Of a DNA stretch of 64,000 bases, positions 1-10,281 are shown piece by piece (the stretch's first letter is position 1; each line of letters starts with the position of its first letter). The translations under genes were made by a program, and so were the position numbers. Origin of the DNA: Nitzschia sp. DOCU1 (Eukaryota > Bacillariophyta > Bacillariophyceae > Bacillariales > Bacillariaceae); contig OX595988.1 in assembly GCA_951394045.1 (NCBI GenBank), positions 1,617,352-1,681,351 on the forward strand, read 5' to 3'. The notes beneath the pieces are model-generated. The model searched no databases. It was not told the DNA's origin and saw only the letters and a list, made by a program, of their open reading frames with translations.

Positions 1-2112
1 CGATTCGCGTGTCACAGTTTGGAGCCGTGACGAGCCATCCACGTGAGTCACCGCCGGAATTTGACTTCGCTTGTCTTCCTTGACCATTGCCGTCAGGCTC
101 ATGTAGGGGCTCTTGTTGTCATCTTGGCTCGAGTCTCCCAAATCGAACCAATCGGCGGCGTGTTCCACCAAAGCGCTGGGTGCAAACGGTCGGAAGCTTT
201 CTCTTAACTTTACTTTTTCATTGATGAATCGGACAAGGCCCTTTCGGCGAGGATCAGCCAGGATACTGCGATGGCCCAGCGCTCGCGGTCCCATTTCCGA
301 GCGCCCTTGGTACCAAGCGACAACCCCACCGGATTGAATTTCTTGAGCGACAAACTCAAGCAACGTGTCCTCGTCGCGGATAGCTTCCACTTCGATCCAT
401 GGCTCGGCCTCGGCAATGGCCTCTTTTAGATCCGCGTCATTATAGGAAGGCCCCGTATACGGTGGAAGTGGTTCCTTCCACAGTGGAGGACGTGGTAACA
501 TTTCGGCCGGCCGATCCTTGTCTAGAATCTCGTTACCAAAGAGACCGTACGCGCAGCAACCAACCGCGATCCCATCATCTCCAGGATAGGGAGAAATGTA
601 CGTGTTGGCAAAACCAAGCTCTCTCGACAACCGACCATTCAAAACCGAGTTCAAGGCGACACCCCCAGAAATACACAGGTTTTCTTCTCCCGTCTTTTCC
701 TTAAAGTGCTTGACAAAGTCCATCAAAATCTCTTCCAGGTCGACCTGGACGCGATTGGCCAAGGCGATGGCCTCAAGGGCCACTTTGGTCGGCAGGCGTT
801 TCTCTTCGTCTTTGGCATTTCCACTGCCTTGGTCGTCATCAAAGTCATAGCGTTGGTTTCGAATGAGTTCTCCATCTTGATTAAACAGATCGGAATCCAT
901 CCGAGCAATCAAAGGTATTCCTGCAATCACATTCTTGTCTTGTTGAAACGCCTTGTTCTCTTCTTCGGAATAGAGCGTCCCCCACATTACCCGCCGAGAC
1001 TCGTTAGGTGGCACAATTGTCTCCTTTGCGTCGTCGTTCTTCCACGAGGCAACGTGCCAGGGTGCGAGTCCCATGACCTTTCCACACGCATTCCAGTCAC
1101 CAAAGATATGGGATGATGCTCGAGAGTACAAGGCGCCCACGCTGTCCATATTTTCAAACCCATGATTGTAGAGGGTGGGAGGCGAGTTTTCTTGTGTGAA
1201 TCGTTTAAAGACAGGCACAAGATGAATCGTAGAGCCCTTCTTCTTTTCAAACACGTAGACACTTTCCGCCTCTCTCCAATCAAATCGACTCGTTTGACTT
1301 TTGGTGGCCAAGTCGCTGGGAATAATGTCAAACTTGTAGTCAGTTGGGAATGAAAAGTCGCTGACATAATTTGGATCCTTGATTTGTTCCGCCTGTATCA
1401 TGGTACGATAGGTTTCACCCATTCCATCCATTACAACTACCATGCCCTTGTCAAAGGGAGCCTGACATGCGGTCGAATAGGCATGTGCCAAGTGATGCGA
1501 CAATTCCACTCGGGGTAAATCGGAGAATAAATTTTCTTCGTCGTCGTATCCTCCCTCGGCACCTCCATTGATACCCAATCCACTTTCCCACTGCAAATGC
1601 GCTATATTTTCTTCCAGTGGTAGAATTCGATGATGATGATTGTTCATGACCACTCGTTGGATGGATTCAAAACCCAAATCCAAGGTATCCAAACAAGATT
1701 CTACTAGACCGGCAACATTGCCCGAATCATGTTTTTTGCGGGTCAATCGTTCCTTGGAAATGGCAAACAAGACTTGACCCGTTTTGGCGTCGGCAGCACA
1801 AAGACTCGTGTCATGCGAGTACTTGTTGAGCCCCAGTACTAGTTTCGTGTCTGGATCGCAGGCTAGTGGTGCTTGAGACGAATAAGGATTCTCATCATCG
1901 TCATCGTCGTCGTCGTCGTCATAATAGTTCAATTCAAAGGGTGTGGACAAAAGTACGGTGACTCTCTTCTTGAGAGTTGCAGTGGAAAAGGATGGAAATT
2001 GTAGTGGCAGTCGTCGATGATTATTTGCCCATGCCTCGACCAGGTTCACGTGGAACCCAATAATGACGACGACCATGAGAATCACCCGTCGTGCCGTTGT
2101 TAACATTGCCAT
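1..2112 (-). CDS. O-carbamoyltransferase, NodU/CmcH family, partial at left edge
   Basis: The frame runs from the ATG at 2112 to the window edge without a stop, giving 704 codons and no intron. Residues 1-28 form a hydrophobic signal peptide or anchor, followed by an Asp run coded by a GAC/GAT microsatellite near 1890-1921. The N-terminal kinase-like half shows LGLNKYSHDTSLC, the ERLTRKKHDSG stretch, the His-rich SHHLAHAYSTA motif, VVVMDGMGE and KVMGLAPW. The C-terminal half shows NLCISGGVALN, GRSEMGPRALGHRSIL and HVDGSSRLQTV. All are typical of enzymes that move a carbamoyl group from carbamoyl phosphate via carbamoyl-adenylate to a hydroxyl of a sugar or natural product. The C-terminal tail lies beyond position 1. 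The acceptor cannot be told from sequence. The family is mainly bacterial, so a leader peptide suggests secretory or plastid delivery in this host. It is divergent from SLY1. Confidence 0.9.
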   Translation of the reverse strand, partial: MAMLTTARRVILMVVVIIGFHVNLVEAWANNHRRLPLQFPSFSTATLKKRVTVLLSTPFELNYYDDDDDDDDDENPYSSQAPLACDPDTKLVLGLNKYSHDTSLCAADAKTGQVLFAISKERLTRKKHDSGNVAGLVESCLDTLDLGFESIQRVVMNNHHHRILPLEENIAHLQWESGLGINGGAEGGYDDEENLFSDLPRVELSHHLAHAYSTACQAPFDKGMVVVMDGMGETYRTMIQAEQIKDPNYVSDFSFPTDYKFDIIPSDLATKSQTSRFDWREAESVYVFEKKKGSTIHLVPVFKRFTQENSPPTLYNHGFENMDSVGALYSRASSHIFGDWNACGKVMGLAPWHVASWKNDDAKETIVPPNESRRVMWGTLYSEEENKAFQQDKNVIAGIPLIARMDSDLFNQDGELIRNQRYDFDDDQGSGNAKDEEKRLPTKVALEAIALANRVQVDLEEILMDFVKHFKEKTGEENLCISGGVALNSVLNGRLSRELGFANTYISPYPGDDGIAVGCCAYGLFGNEILDKDRPAEMLPRPPLWKEPLPPYTGPSYNDADLKEAIAEAEPWIEVEAIRDEDTLLEFVAQEIQSGGVVAWYQGRSEMGPRALGHRSILADPRRKGLVRFINEKVKLRESFRPFAPSALVEHAADWFDLGDSSQDDNKSPYMSLTAMVKEDKRSQIPAVTHVDGSSRLQTVTRES

Positions 2113-2599
2113 GATGCTGGTAGTGGGAGCAAAGATTCAATGCTTCGATTGGATGTCAATGCCCGAGCCTTAGAGGATGCAAAACGATAGAGCCTTGTTG
2201 GCAATGATGATATGACTTTTCAAAGGTCCTGTGTTCCAACGTTTGTGACTAACAATAGGCTGAATCCATCAAGGAAAGAAAAATAAGGAAAAGCGATCCG
2301 ATTTTTTCGTGGCTATGCGTTGATGGCACACGACCATCACGAAAAGATCGCGATGTGATCGGAATGAATGTCATAGGGATGACGTGTAAATGCCTAAGAA
2401 AGTACTTTTGAGTCACGGATCATTCGTCCCTCCAAGACTCTCGGTTGGACATTTTGACGGGCGAGAGACCATGGTGCAATCGGAGACACATCGACAAATG
2501 CCAGTAGTTAGAGTGCAGTAGAGGTCGATAACCTCCCTGCCTGCTACTGTCATTGATCGTCATCCTTGCCTTTGAACATTGTCGACTGAATTTCTGACA
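2113..2599. promoter_or_regulatory. Divergent intergenic region, carbamoyltransferase / SLY1
   Basis: A 487-nt gap lies between two divergent start codons and presumably carries both promoters. One TGACGT box is present at 2380-2385. No TATA box or other clear motif was recognised. Confidence 0.4.
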
Positions 2600-4665
2600 A
2601 TGGCATTGACTCCCGCTTCCGTCTCGCTCAAGACGGCACAGCTCAAGGCGGTCTATCGCATGCTCGCCTTCAATCAAGACGCCGACACCTTTGAGGACGA
2701 CTATCACCTTCCTCCCGCGGGTTCGTCGCACAATCAATGGAAGATTTTGATTTATGATGCTGCCTGTCGAAGTATCATTTCGCCTCTATTGAGTGTGAGT
2801 CAATTGCGGCGTCGAGGAGTGACCCTGCACTTGCTCCTGAATTCAGAGCGAGAGCCCATCCCCGATGTGCCCGCGGTGTACTTTTGTCGGCCCACCAAGG
2901 AGAATCTTGCCATTATTGCACAAGATTGTGCCAAGGGATTGTACGGAAAGGCGCATTTGAATTTTGTGACAAAGTTGGATCGAGCGCTGATGGAAGATTT
3001 TGCCAAACTTGTGGTACAATCGGGGTCACTCGACACCATTGCGGGCGTGCATGATCAGTACCTCGATTTTGTGTGCCTAGAACAGCAACTCTTTTCGCTT
3101 TCGAAAAAGAACTCGTATGTTCTTTACAATGGATCGGGGGCGAGTGAGCAAATGATGGAAGCGGCCATGACGGATATTGCGTTTGGATTGTTCAGTGAAG
3201 TTGCGACTCTAGGAAAGGTTCCCATCATTCGATGTCCCAGGGTACGTTGTCGCTGTGTGCCGTGAGACTGCGCAAACATGTGCTTGCTCAACTCGCTAAC
3301 AAACTATTTTCTTCAAAATCTCTCTAGGGCGGCGCTCCAGAAATGGTAGCTCGCAAACTGAACAAAATGATTGCCGAGCATCCGACTTTGCTTCGGAATA
3401 AGTCTAGTTTGCATCGACCCCTTTTGGTCATTTTGGATCGAAATGCCGACTTGATCACTCCCGTTCAACATACGTCGACTTACCAGGCTTTGGTAGATGA
3501 CCTGCTGGAACACAATGCCAATCGAGTCGAATTTGAAATTGTCAATGAAGCAGGAGGTCGCAACAAGAACGTGGTCAAAAAGTTTGATTTGGATCCAGAT
3601 CAAGATGCCTTTTATGCCAAGCACAAATTCCATCCGTTCCCAGAAGCCATTGAAAACAATGGTATAGATTTACAAGAAGTGACTGCCAAGGAACAAAGTA
3701 TTCGTTCCAAGGCAACGGGGCAAGATGTTTCTGGCATTGTCGATCCCATGGGAGGAAGCGGCTCGGCGGCAACCGACCTTGCCACCGCCGTGGATTCCTT
3801 GCCCGCATTGTTGGCGCACAAGAAGCAACTGGAAGTACACACTAGCATTTTGCAGGCTGTCATGAATCAAGTTGCCGCGCGAGATGTTCCTCAATTCTTT
3901 GAATTGGAAATTTCCTTGGCCACAGGATCCTATCGTAACGACCCGGCTCGGGCCAAACAAGATGTGATGCAACTAGTGGCGGATCCTACCAAAGGAAATG
4001 TCGAAGACAAGTTGCGATTGTTGCTAGTGTACATTCTCACTACCAATGCCAAGACGGCGGACGTGGACGAAATGACAGCCGCTGTCCAGCAGGCCATGAA
4101 CACGAATACAGAGGATGGCAAGCCTCGACTAGACAAGGAAGGGCGTGCCAAACTAGAAGCAGGTGTCAAGGCTGTGAGTTACTTGAAACAACTCCGGGCC
4201 ATGCAAATGCTTCCCATGGCAACCACGTTTGCTGAAATGGAATCTTCCATGGATAGCGGAGGTGGTGGTCATCAAATGCTTTCGAGTTTCATGGCCAAGG
4301 CGACTACGCAAGCCTCGGGTCTCTTGGCCAAAGCCGCCGACCGCGTCACCAGTATGCTTGGCAAAACACACAAGCATTACGCTACTCGCGTGGTGGAAAA
4401 CTTGTGCGAAATGAAGCCTCAGACCGAAGACGATGACTATTTGTATTTAGATCCTCGTGTCAAGGGCGATGTGGATGTTGCCAAATTGCGCATGATGAAT
4501 CGAGCGCCGATTCGAGAAGTCACGGCCTTTGTCGTGGGTGGTGGATGTTATTCGGAATATCAAAACTTGCAACTTGTGGCCAATGAACGACGAACGATTA
4601 GTTATGGTAGTACAGAATTGATCAACGCGGGAGAATTCCTGGCACAATTGGGACAACTTGGATAA
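2600..4665 (+). CDS. SLY1: SLY1/SCFD1, Sec1/Munc18-family vesicle fusion protein
   Basis: Two exons, 2600-3241 and 3328-4665, flank an 86-nt GT-AG intron. Splicing joins the codons exactly at IIRCPR/GGAPEMVARKL, where other SLY1 proteins also carry RCPxG. The product is 659 residues, the usual length of the family. The start is the ATG at 2600; an in-frame TTG at 2579 is ignored. The protein has the Sec1 domain throughout, with the block RPLLVILDRNADLITPVQHT in the centre and the C-terminal FVVGGGCYSEYQNL motif. SLY1 binds the syntaxin-5/Sed5 class of SNAREs and is needed for ER-Golgi and intra-Golgi transport. A Gly-rich loop (GSGSAA, about residue 380) is a likely surface insertion. Confidence 0.93.
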
Positions 4666-4802
4666 ATAATAATAGACAGATGATACTAACAATGGATTGA
4701 CAAAATTGACACTGTTCTTCTAAATTGTGCACTTTCCCAAAGAGTTACAACAAAACAAATTTCGAATCTCGCGCCGAAGCAACAATGGAGATTCTCTCAT
4801 CA

Positions 4803-5903
4803 TCATCGCACCCTGACATCATCGGATTTTTTTTCTTCCTCGACATCCTTTCTTCCTCGTTGAGACGAAGAATCCAAAGGTTTCTGCCGCTTGGTTCGAT
4901 GCGGATCTGGCGTTTCATTACTATTGGCGGATGATGGCGGTGAATGATGGTGATGATGACCCCGCCCCGTGGTTGACAAGGGTTCCCTCGTCGTCGCTGG
5001 TGCCTCGTTGACAGCTTTCTGGCGAGGTGGTGGTTGTTGTGGTTGTTGTTGATCCACAATAGGCTTGGCATTTTGTGGAACTGCCATCTTTGGTAATTTC
5101 AAATGCCCCTTGGTATGTCGTACAGCATGTACATGCTGGACAAACTGAGCTCGTGGCATTAATCGACATCCCAGTGACTTTTTATAATCCATTTCCATGC
5201 CCAAGTCCCACATATCAAATCCTTCCTGTTCCAAGAGTCGACCCAGAACGGCCATTTGTACCGACCCCGCCGAATCTTCTTGTGCAAATCCAGTGAGCGA
5301 CGTGTAAATGGAGCCGACTGTATAGCCTAATTCTCCCCCTGCCAAGGCACCCGTTTCAGCATTCCACACTTCGATCGAGTAGACGCGGACGGGACAAACA
5401 ACTTGTTGTCCATCAGACGACAACACTACAGCAGGAACGTGTTCAGCGCGATGCATCGTTTCAAAGACTTGCACCAGGAGAGGATACAACCAACATCTGT
5501 CTCCATGTTGCGCCTGACATCCCTGCACGACCTTGGTAAATTCCTGATTAATGGTGACTTGAAATCGTTTGGCTTTTTTCCGCGTCGATTTCCCGATATG
5601 CAAATTCCCCCGCGTAATGACACAGCGTTGTTCGTGCAACTTGGGCAACAATACTTCGGGTGTAGCAATGGGCAAGAAGCCTTCGGCCATGAGTTGTGCC
5701 ATGATTTTGGGGTGAAAGACTCGCGACACGCAAAAATCTCCATAATAAGGGTGAACAAAGCGCCGTAAATAATTAGGAATGTAAGCTTCAATGGCCAAGC
5801 GCGTGACATTCTTTTCGTTGTTGTTGTTATTGCGGCGCCGGCGATGGACAACGTCAATGGTTGTTGCTGTTGTTATCGGTTCTCCCTTGTTGGCACCCGC
5901 CAT
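4803..5903 (-). CDS. aat: Leucyl/phenylalanyl-tRNA-protein transferase (Aat) homologue
   Basis: An intronless gene of 366 residues. The core (about residues 45-270) matches the L/F-transferase family: FHPKIMAQLMAEGFLPIAT near the N-terminus, GALAGGELGYTVGSIYTSLTGF (the W/GELVGG..G..G segment), and the closing GFDMWDLGMEMDYKKSLGC with R/F. In bacteria this enzyme adds Leu or Phe from aminoacyl-tRNA to N-terminal Arg or Lys, marking proteins for ClpS/ClpAP. The C-terminal 100 residues are low-complexity (Gln/Pro, a His run, acidic tail) and probably disordered. No targeting peptide is obvious. It converges with SLY1 (137 nt between stops) and is divergent from the GOST gene. Family assignment is firm; activity in a eukaryotic cell is inference. 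Confidence 0.85.
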   Translation of the reverse strand: MAGANKGEPITTATTIDVVHRRRRNNNNNEKNVTRLAIEAYIPNYLRRFVHPYYGDFCVSRVFHPKIMAQLMAEGFLPIATPEVLLPKLHEQRCVITRGNLHIGKSTRKKAKRFQVTINQEFTKVVQGCQAQHGDRCWLYPLLVQVFETMHRAEHVPAVVLSSDGQQVVCPVRVYSIEVWNAETGALAGGELGYTVGSIYTSLTGFAQEDSAGSVQMAVLGRLLEQEGFDMWDLGMEMDYKKSLGCRLMPRAQFVQHVHAVRHTKGHLKLPKMAVPQNAKPIVDQQQPQQPPPRQKAVNEAPATTREPLSTTGRGHHHHHSPPSSANSNETPDPHRTKRQKPLDSSSQRGRKDVEEEKKSDDVRVR

Positions 5904-6657
5904 GATTGATTCAGGGTTTTTAGCAGAGATGCAATGGCAGTTAATGAAGAAGTTCTTGCTGCTGTCAAGATATAAAGCAATGAGACTAACACACTGTTCT
6001 CAAACCCGCCCCCAGACAACAACGTGTAGGAAATCGTATCGGGGGTTGGTACTATCGGGTAAAACGAAAAAGTGGAAAGTTGGATGGATGATGATGTCTC
6101 TTTCTTTCACCATGGCAGATGCTTGGGTCTCGCTTTCTCTCCTTTGGAGCGAAAACGCGGAGATACGAAGCTTTGGCCGCGAGCGTTTAACTACTACAGT
6201 ACGACCGTACCGAAGGAAGAGAAGCATGGCTTCTGCTTCTGCGAACAGTCGAGGACTTAACACTTTCCAAGGTTGGACAATAGCCCTGTGGGCATATTCA
6301 TTTGACTTTTGGTCGTGTGGTTCATTCAGCGGACGGCGGGCGGGCGGCCGGACGGTCAGAAATGGACATTTGGATCGGACAATCACGAACGGGAGATCGT
6401 TTCGAAACCGTTCGAAGCTGCCTTTTGGTGAGAAGGCAACGACAACGAGTCCGACAATGACCGCTCTCTACTCTAGCCTGGCATTACCGTGATCCTTGAG
6501 GCGTTTTCATTCATTCTTGCTTGTCCTTGACAGTCTTTTTCAGCTGACAGCAACAACAACAGCGTCCTGCATTCGCTTCTGTGAGGTCCATTCATTGCCT
6601 GGAAGAAACACGCCGTACAGTCATCAAGGCGTTAATCATTCAATCCAACCGATCACC
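5904..6657. promoter_or_regulatory. Divergent intergenic region, Aat homologue / GOST protein
   Basis: A 754-nt region. Several open frames cross it on both strands, but their composition is arbitrary and none shows a recognisable domain. The GOST frame itself is open upstream to 6496 without a convincing leader. A GC-rich stretch (ggacggcgggcgggcggc) lies near 6330-6350. Confidence 0.35.
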
Positions 6658-8376
6658 ATGACGACAATGGCATTATCACGATGCTGCAAGCTACTACTTC
6701 TCCTAGTAGTTCCTTGTTGCATCTCGGCACTCAAGCATAATTTTGTTGCCAAAGACATGCATCGGACGTTGGTGGGGCCCTTAGGCTTTCCCTTTGGATT
6801 TACCGATACTGGAAGTTATAATTTGACGGTTTATGACTTTCGCCTGACATTTGGGGCCCACGATGATGGTGAAGACGGAGCAAACCAAGACGATAATTTT
6901 GACGACGATTCAGATTTTCGTCGACGTCTATCCTCCTTTGCCACGGATCATGTAACGGGAGTGGGATTTTTACTCAAACGATTCAAAGATGAAGCGGAAT
7001 TCAGTCATTACATGACGTGGTTAATGGCCAATACCACCGAACCAACAAAACGTTGTGCTCTGGACCCGTTTTTACAAAGTCGTGATGATGATCTTATGGG
7101 CGTCTTTGGTGATAACGATGATCAATATGCTTATCAGGATGGCAACGGTGAAGTCGTTGATAGTGCGGCCGAGTCGGGCATTTTCTTGAACATGATGCCC
7201 ACCAGTCGTCATCAGCCTCATACTGCCAATGTCTATTACGAATTCACCAAGGGGGAAGAAGGATTGTATTTTCTCATTTATCAAATTTGTGCTTCGTCGT
7301 CGTTGCCGCCAAGCAGTGACATTCATTCTCATTTTGAATTGGACTTTCATTTTTCCAATTTGGATGCGTTTGGCAATGAATCCTACTTGTCTGCGGGAGA
7401 AATGGTCTTGCCGCACATGTTTTTCTACTTTTCGCTGCTATATGCTATTTGTCTCTACTTGTGGGTGAGCAATATTCGATTGATTGGTGAAGGGCATCCA
7501 GGCCATTGGAATAATGAGGTTGCAGGCGAGCATGGACAAGCGGTAGTCTATCCAATTCACCACCTCATGACGGTTCTATTGGTGCTCAAGTTCTTGTCTC
7601 TCTTTTTCGAGAGCATTCGGTACCATTTCTTACGCGTAACAGGTCATGCCTACTTTTGGTCGGGAATATACTACACGTTTACCTTTTTGAAGGGAACGTT
7701 TCTGTTTACGGTCATTTTGTTGTTGGGGTCGGGATGGTCCTTTGTCAAGCCCTTTTTGGGAGATCGCGAAAAGACCATGGTATGTGTCATTTTGGGATTG
7801 CAAGTTATCAATAATATTGCTATTGTGGTGTTGACGCAAAAGACAGAAGGCGAAACATCCTTCAATGAGTGGATGGCAATTCTCCACATGGTGGATATCT
7901 TGTGCTGTTGTGCCGTATTGATTCCTATTGTTTGGCAAGTTAATGCATTGGAGAAGAATCTGGAACAAAGTGCGAACCACAACGACAATGATGAAGGCGA
8001 AATGATTGATCTTCAAGAAGACTTACGGCTACCAGAAGACGAGTTCGAGGAAGCACCACCGCATTATGGAGATGCCCGATTGGCGTCGAAGCTACGACTC
8101 TTTCGAAGCTTTTATCTCTTGGTGGTGGGATATATCTATATCACCCGGATCGTCGTTTATCTATTTTCGACCATGTTGGACTATCGCCATACATGGTTAC
8201 GGCACTTTGTCGTTGAGGGTGTCACCTTGGCGTTTTATGTCACAGTAGGAATGCAATTCCGACCCATGTGTGAAAATCCGTACTTGACGGTTCAGCAGTC
8301 GTCGACGGAACCAATGTCGAATGGAAGAACCAAAGAAGTGGAGTTACCAGTGAAATCGAAGAAGATGAAAGACTAA
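6658..8376 (+). CDS. GOST-family seven-transmembrane protein (GPR107/GPR108, Lung_7-TM_R)
   Basis: An intronless gene of 572 residues from the ATG at 6658, chosen because it opens directly into a signal peptide (LLLLLVVPCCISA). The lumenal domain (about 25-245) contains an acidic Asp-rich insertion and the segment TANVYYEFTKGEEGLYFLIYQIC. Seven hydrophobic segments follow from about residue 250. They include LPHMFFYFSLLYAICLYLW, FLKGTFLFTVILLLGSGW and the family C-terminal pattern KLRLFRSFYLLVVGYIYITR. Members sit in Golgi and endosomal membranes and act in trafficking. The C-terminal tail is basic (KSKKMKD). It converges with the carbonic anhydrase gene, with 269 nt between stops. Confidence 0.9.
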   Translation: MTTMALSRCCKLLLLLVVPCCISALKHNFVAKDMHRTLVGPLGFPFGFTDTGSYNLTVYDFRLTFGAHDDGEDGANQDDNFDDDSDFRRRLSSFATDHVTGVGFLLKRFKDEAEFSHYMTWLMANTTEPTKRCALDPFLQSRDDDLMGVFGDNDDQYAYQDGNGEVVDSAAESGIFLNMMPTSRHQPHTANVYYEFTKGEEGLYFLIYQICASSSLPPSSDIHSHFELDFHFSNLDAFGNESYLSAGEMVLPHMFFYFSLLYAICLYLWVSNIRLIGEGHPGHWNNEVAGEHGQAVVYPIHHLMTVLLVLKFLSLFFESIRYHFLRVTGHAYFWSGIYYTFTFLKGTFLFTVILLLGSGWSFVKPFLGDREKTMVCVILGLQVINNIAIVVLTQKTEGETSFNEWMAILHMVDILCCCAVLIPIVWQVNALEKNLEQSANHNDNDEGEMIDLQEDLRLPEDEFEEAPPHYGDARLASKLRLFRSFYLLVVGYIYITRIVVYLFSTMLDYRHTWLRHFVVEGVTLAFYVTVGMQFRPMCENPYLTVQQSSTEPMSNGRTKEVELPVKSKKMKD

Positions 8377-8645
8377 CATGGCTCAATGTACATTCATTTA
8401 AGGACGTGTGGGATATGGATACAATGTGAGGTATCATAGGGTTGGGGAGCCAGAAATAGAATGGTTTCGATACGAAACTGGGAGCCAACTCCCGTAGAGT
8501 TACGATACATAGCCTGTCGTGAGTAGTGATTATTGCTAATTTAGACACACTGGTAGCGGCTATTGCGGGTCGTTTCCCCTGCATACGAAGAGTTTCGGGA
8601 GAGAGAGAAAATGAATCAAACAAAGGTACTTTCTGGCGGCGTTTC

Positions 8646-9962
8646 CTAAGCCTCCTTGGCCTCCATGAAGTTCTCGACAACCTTTCCTTCCTTATCTCGC
8701 AACTCAAAGCTAATGGGAAGGAAGTAATCCGAGATTCCTTCTGGTGTATTGATTTGGATTCCACCCAGAAGAGCAATGTTTCCGTCGCCCTCCACAGCTT
8801 TGGCTCCCTTAGCAACAATACTGTCCATCATCGCCTTTTGGGCTTCATACAGAGCGAACGGGAGCTCCACGTTTCGGTCGTCGGCGTTTAGCAATCGAGG
8901 CCCAAAGGGTGCGAGCTGAGCATCGACATAGGCCTGTTGGGCATCCAAAGAGTCGGTAGCGGGAAGAGGGGTTGCGGCAGCGGCTGCATCGGATGGTGGC
9001 ACCATGGCTCCCTTTCGGATCTTTCCAAGAGCCGCAGCGGCACTACCGCAGCATGCTCCACCCTTGGCACGCCCTCGACGGTTGACGGTTCCAACGGATC
9101 CGTACTGGTCGATACCAACGTGGGGTCCAAAGACTACCAAGCAAGAACCACCATCAGGAATGTGGTGGGCCATGGCACCGAAACTAGTAACACCCCCAAA
9201 TGGGAAACCAGCCAAACCACCCATAACAAAGGGTTCGTCATATGCAGCAGCCAACGCCTTTTCCAACGGACGGTTGACTTCGTCGCAGCAAAGCGAAGTA
9301 GCAACCAAAGTGGTTTTTCCGTAGCCGTATGGTGCGAGATTTCCCGAAACCATCTTAATCAAGGCATCGTTACTCAAGGATCCGGGGAAAGAGGCAGCAA
9401 TCTTTGCCTGCAACATTCACACAGCGAAGGTTTTGGGGGGTATGTATGACGATGAGCACGAGCGCAATGTACAGAGTGCTAAACGATCCGAAAATCTTAC
9501 CTCAGGAACAGTCATTTGAGCAGCACCGCCTCCGATTCCTCCACCAACTCCAAGACCAAGGGCAAAACCTCCAGCAATAAGGGAGGCCATTCCCGCTCCC
9601 TTAAGAACGGTGCTACGGTCGAGCACACCTCCCTCGGAACGGGCTCCTCCCGCGCCTGATGGTCGCAATTTCATGGGGGTACCCAACATATATTCCGATC
9701 CAGTCATCGTGGAGACCATGGCGGCTGTGCTTGCTGCAGCAGGATTGGCAAGAGGGGAAGTGGTGATAACATCTCCATCGTTCAACGTCGGATGACCCTT
9801 CACGCTTCCCACAACGCTTCCATTGTCGAGAAGCTGCCAGTCTTCCAGAGTGGTAACAGACAATTTCGTTGCGCTTCGGAAGCTGAAGCTACGGGGAGTT
9901 TGGAAGGCGCCTGTCTGAGAAACAGCGACGGCGGCAAGAAGGCACTTAACAGCGAACTTCAT
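8646..9962 (-). CDS. LCIB: Theta-type carbonic anhydrase, LCIB family, plastid-targeted
   Basis: Two exons, 9501-9962 and 8646-9407, flank a 93-nt intron (donor GTAAGA, acceptor TTGCAG). The product is 407 residues. The leader MKFAVKCLLAAVAVSQTGAF-Q is a signal peptide ending in the Ala-Phe motif of bipartite plastid presequences. A second hydrophobic Gly/Ala stretch (about 125-150) could be a membrane or thylakoid signal. The catalytic region has CCDEVNR, AMAHHIPDGG, VFGPHVGID and GGACCGSAAAALG. Cys195, His250 and Cys274 are my candidates for the zinc ligands, by analogy with LCIB/LCIC proteins recalled from the literature. These enzymes interconvert CO2 and bicarbonate in the carbon-concentrating mechanism, in diatoms near or in the thylakoids. 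TGACGT boxes lie 221 and 312 nt upstream of the start. Confidence 0.9.
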
Positions 9963-10182
9963 GGTCTACGTAGAAGAATCAAAAAGCTATAGTGACTTGC
10001 TGCAATAAAGCTTCGAAGTGGGGCCAGCGAACGCAATAAAAGGCATCCAACAGTATCATAGGATCCAAGTGGACGACCACCGTCGTCAGCAGATAAAAAC
10101 GGCGAGGTGCAGTAGTTGCAGCCGACTTCCGTCGAATTTTCAACTGATGCTATCAATGCGCGCCGGCTTTGGCACACATCGA

Positions 10183-10188
10183 TGACGT
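10183..10188 (+). promoter_or_regulatory. TGACGT box (CO2/cAMP-responsive-element-like)
   Basis: The exact sequence TGACGT lies 221 nt upstream of the carbonic anhydrase start. It is the core of the CO2/cAMP-responsive elements described for Phaeodactylum carbonic anhydrase promoters. Function here is inference; a 6-mer also occurs by chance, as at 2380. Confidence 0.4.
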
Positions 10189-10273
10189 ACCTGGTACTGC
10201 CGTACGATGTTTAACCGAAGACGGAAAGACCGTTTATTATGATTGGTTCCTGAAAATCCAAAGGACGAAAGAA

Positions 10274-10281
10274 TGACGTCA
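10274..10281. promoter_or_regulatory. TGACGTCA palindrome (full CRE consensus)
   Basis: A perfect 8-bp TGACGTCA palindrome lies 312 nt upstream of the carbonic anhydrase start. It is the optimal site for bZIP factors of the CREB/ATF type. Together with the half-site 91 nt away it suggests bZIP control of this gene. Confidence 0.45.

Noticed and set aside
5791..6492. A 233-codon plus-strand frame across the Aat start and promoter
   Set aside because: It overlaps the Aat N-terminal coding region antisense and shows no domain.
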